Below are positions 63,816-64,000 of a DNA stretch of 64,000 nucleotides, in pieces. Positions within the stretch are counted from its first letter, which is position 1. Each line of letters opens with the position of its first letter. Position numbers and translations under genes: made by a program. The stretch spans positions 1 to 64,000 of the forward strand of contig NZ_JACAAX010000021.1 of assembly GCF_013377085.1 (NCBI RefSeq), read 5' to 3'. The notes beneath the pieces are model-generated. The model was given only the letters and a program-made list of their open reading frames with translations. It searched no databases and was not told the origin of the DNA. This DNA comes from Rhodoplanes sp. GTDB taxonomy: Bacteria > Pseudomonadota > Alphaproteobacteria > Rhizobiales > Xanthobacteraceae.

Positions 63816-64000
63816 TCACGCCGCGAGCGGGATGGCCTTGCCTGCATCCGACAGCCAGCGGTCGAGATTCGCCCGCACGAAGCCGTCGTCGTTCATCTCC
63901 GGATACTGTGCGTAGACGCGCTCGATCTCGGCCGCCTGCCCCTCGCTCAGGGTCTCGGCCGGATCGAGGCACCATGTGCCGCGCAAAAGCCCCTGGCGCT
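63816..64000 (-). CDS. C-terminal end of a gene running off the window
   Basis: The last 60 or so residues of a protein (GTWCLDPAETLSEGQAAEIE, RVYAQYPEMNDDGFVRANLD, ending AIPLAA). The start lies outside the window. The ending resembles some dihydrodipicolinate synthase/KDG aldolase-type family members, which would suit the sugar-acid pathway suggested by its neighbours; this is a weak call. Confidence 0.5.
   Translation of the reverse strand, partial: RQGLLRGTWCLDPAETLSEGQAAEIERVYAQYPEMNDDGFVRANLDRWLSDAGKAIPLAA

Noticed and set aside
1-64000. A complete prophage instead of a GTA
   Set aside because: No integrase, lysogeny repressor or replication genes are visible. Every phage-like gene corresponds to the RcGTA set, including the small head-tail genes and the distal-tail DUF2460/DUF2163/NlpC-P60 series.

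Overview
The window is GC-rich and codon-dense. It looks like a chromosomal segment of an alphaproteobacterium, most likely Hyphomicrobiales (Bradyrhizobium/Rhodoplanes-like). The grounds are the content (gene-transfer-agent genes, DUF992, YcgN, peptide and branched-chain-type ABC systems, CHASE2 cyclase) and the many dispersed palindromic repeats. This placement is inferred from gene content, not computed. I saw no tRNA, rRNA, CRISPR array or insertion-sequence transposase.

The left half (1-33 kb) is built around a gene transfer agent (GTA) structural cluster of the Rhodobacter capsulatus type. It lies entirely on the minus strand but is split into blocks. Reading from right to left: portal plus two tiny overlapping genes (31.4-33.1 kb), prohead protease and major capsid (28.7-30.5 kb), terminase pair (25.9-27.7 kb), head-tail genes g6-g9 (20.4-22.4 kb), and tail/baseplate genes g10-g14 (0-3.4 kb). 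Plus-strand cellular genes sit between the blocks: a beta-carbonic anhydrase, a three-PAS hybrid histidine kinase, a trypsin-like protease, a six-gene peptide ABC operon and three tandem chemoreceptors. Directly behind tail gene g9, in the same orientation, is a putative nuclease toxin with a small downstream partner that resembles an immunity gene. The terminase pair is out of the usual order, lying between capsid and g6.

The peptide ABC operon (10.7-18.3 kb) has two consecutive solute-binding genes, each followed by a palindromic repeat, and a well-placed sigma-54 promoter. The three chemoreceptors before it are each exactly 698 codons plus stop. Copies 2 and 3 share 934 bases with no difference I could see.

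The middle (33-43 kb) holds a single-chain MmeI-like restriction-modification enzyme. A 48-codon palindromic repeat is embedded in frame in it, and its target-recognition region is conspicuously AT-richer. Next come a YciB-like membrane protein, a duplicated and truncated MFS gene joined to an EAL-domain remnant, an outer-membrane protein, the intact MFS transporter and YcgN.

The right part (43-64 kb) starts with a nitrilase/Liv-type ABC transporter/GntR regulator unit with a perfect operator-like palindrome. It continues with a patatin-like lipase, polyphosphate:AMP phosphotransferase, a periplasmic FecR-like protein with a CHASE2 adenylate cyclase, a slipin, an ICMT-like methyltransferase, IlvD with a clear terminator, and finally a minus-strand catabolic cluster (isomerase-like protein, MFS transporter, epimerase/dehydratase and a gene running off the window).
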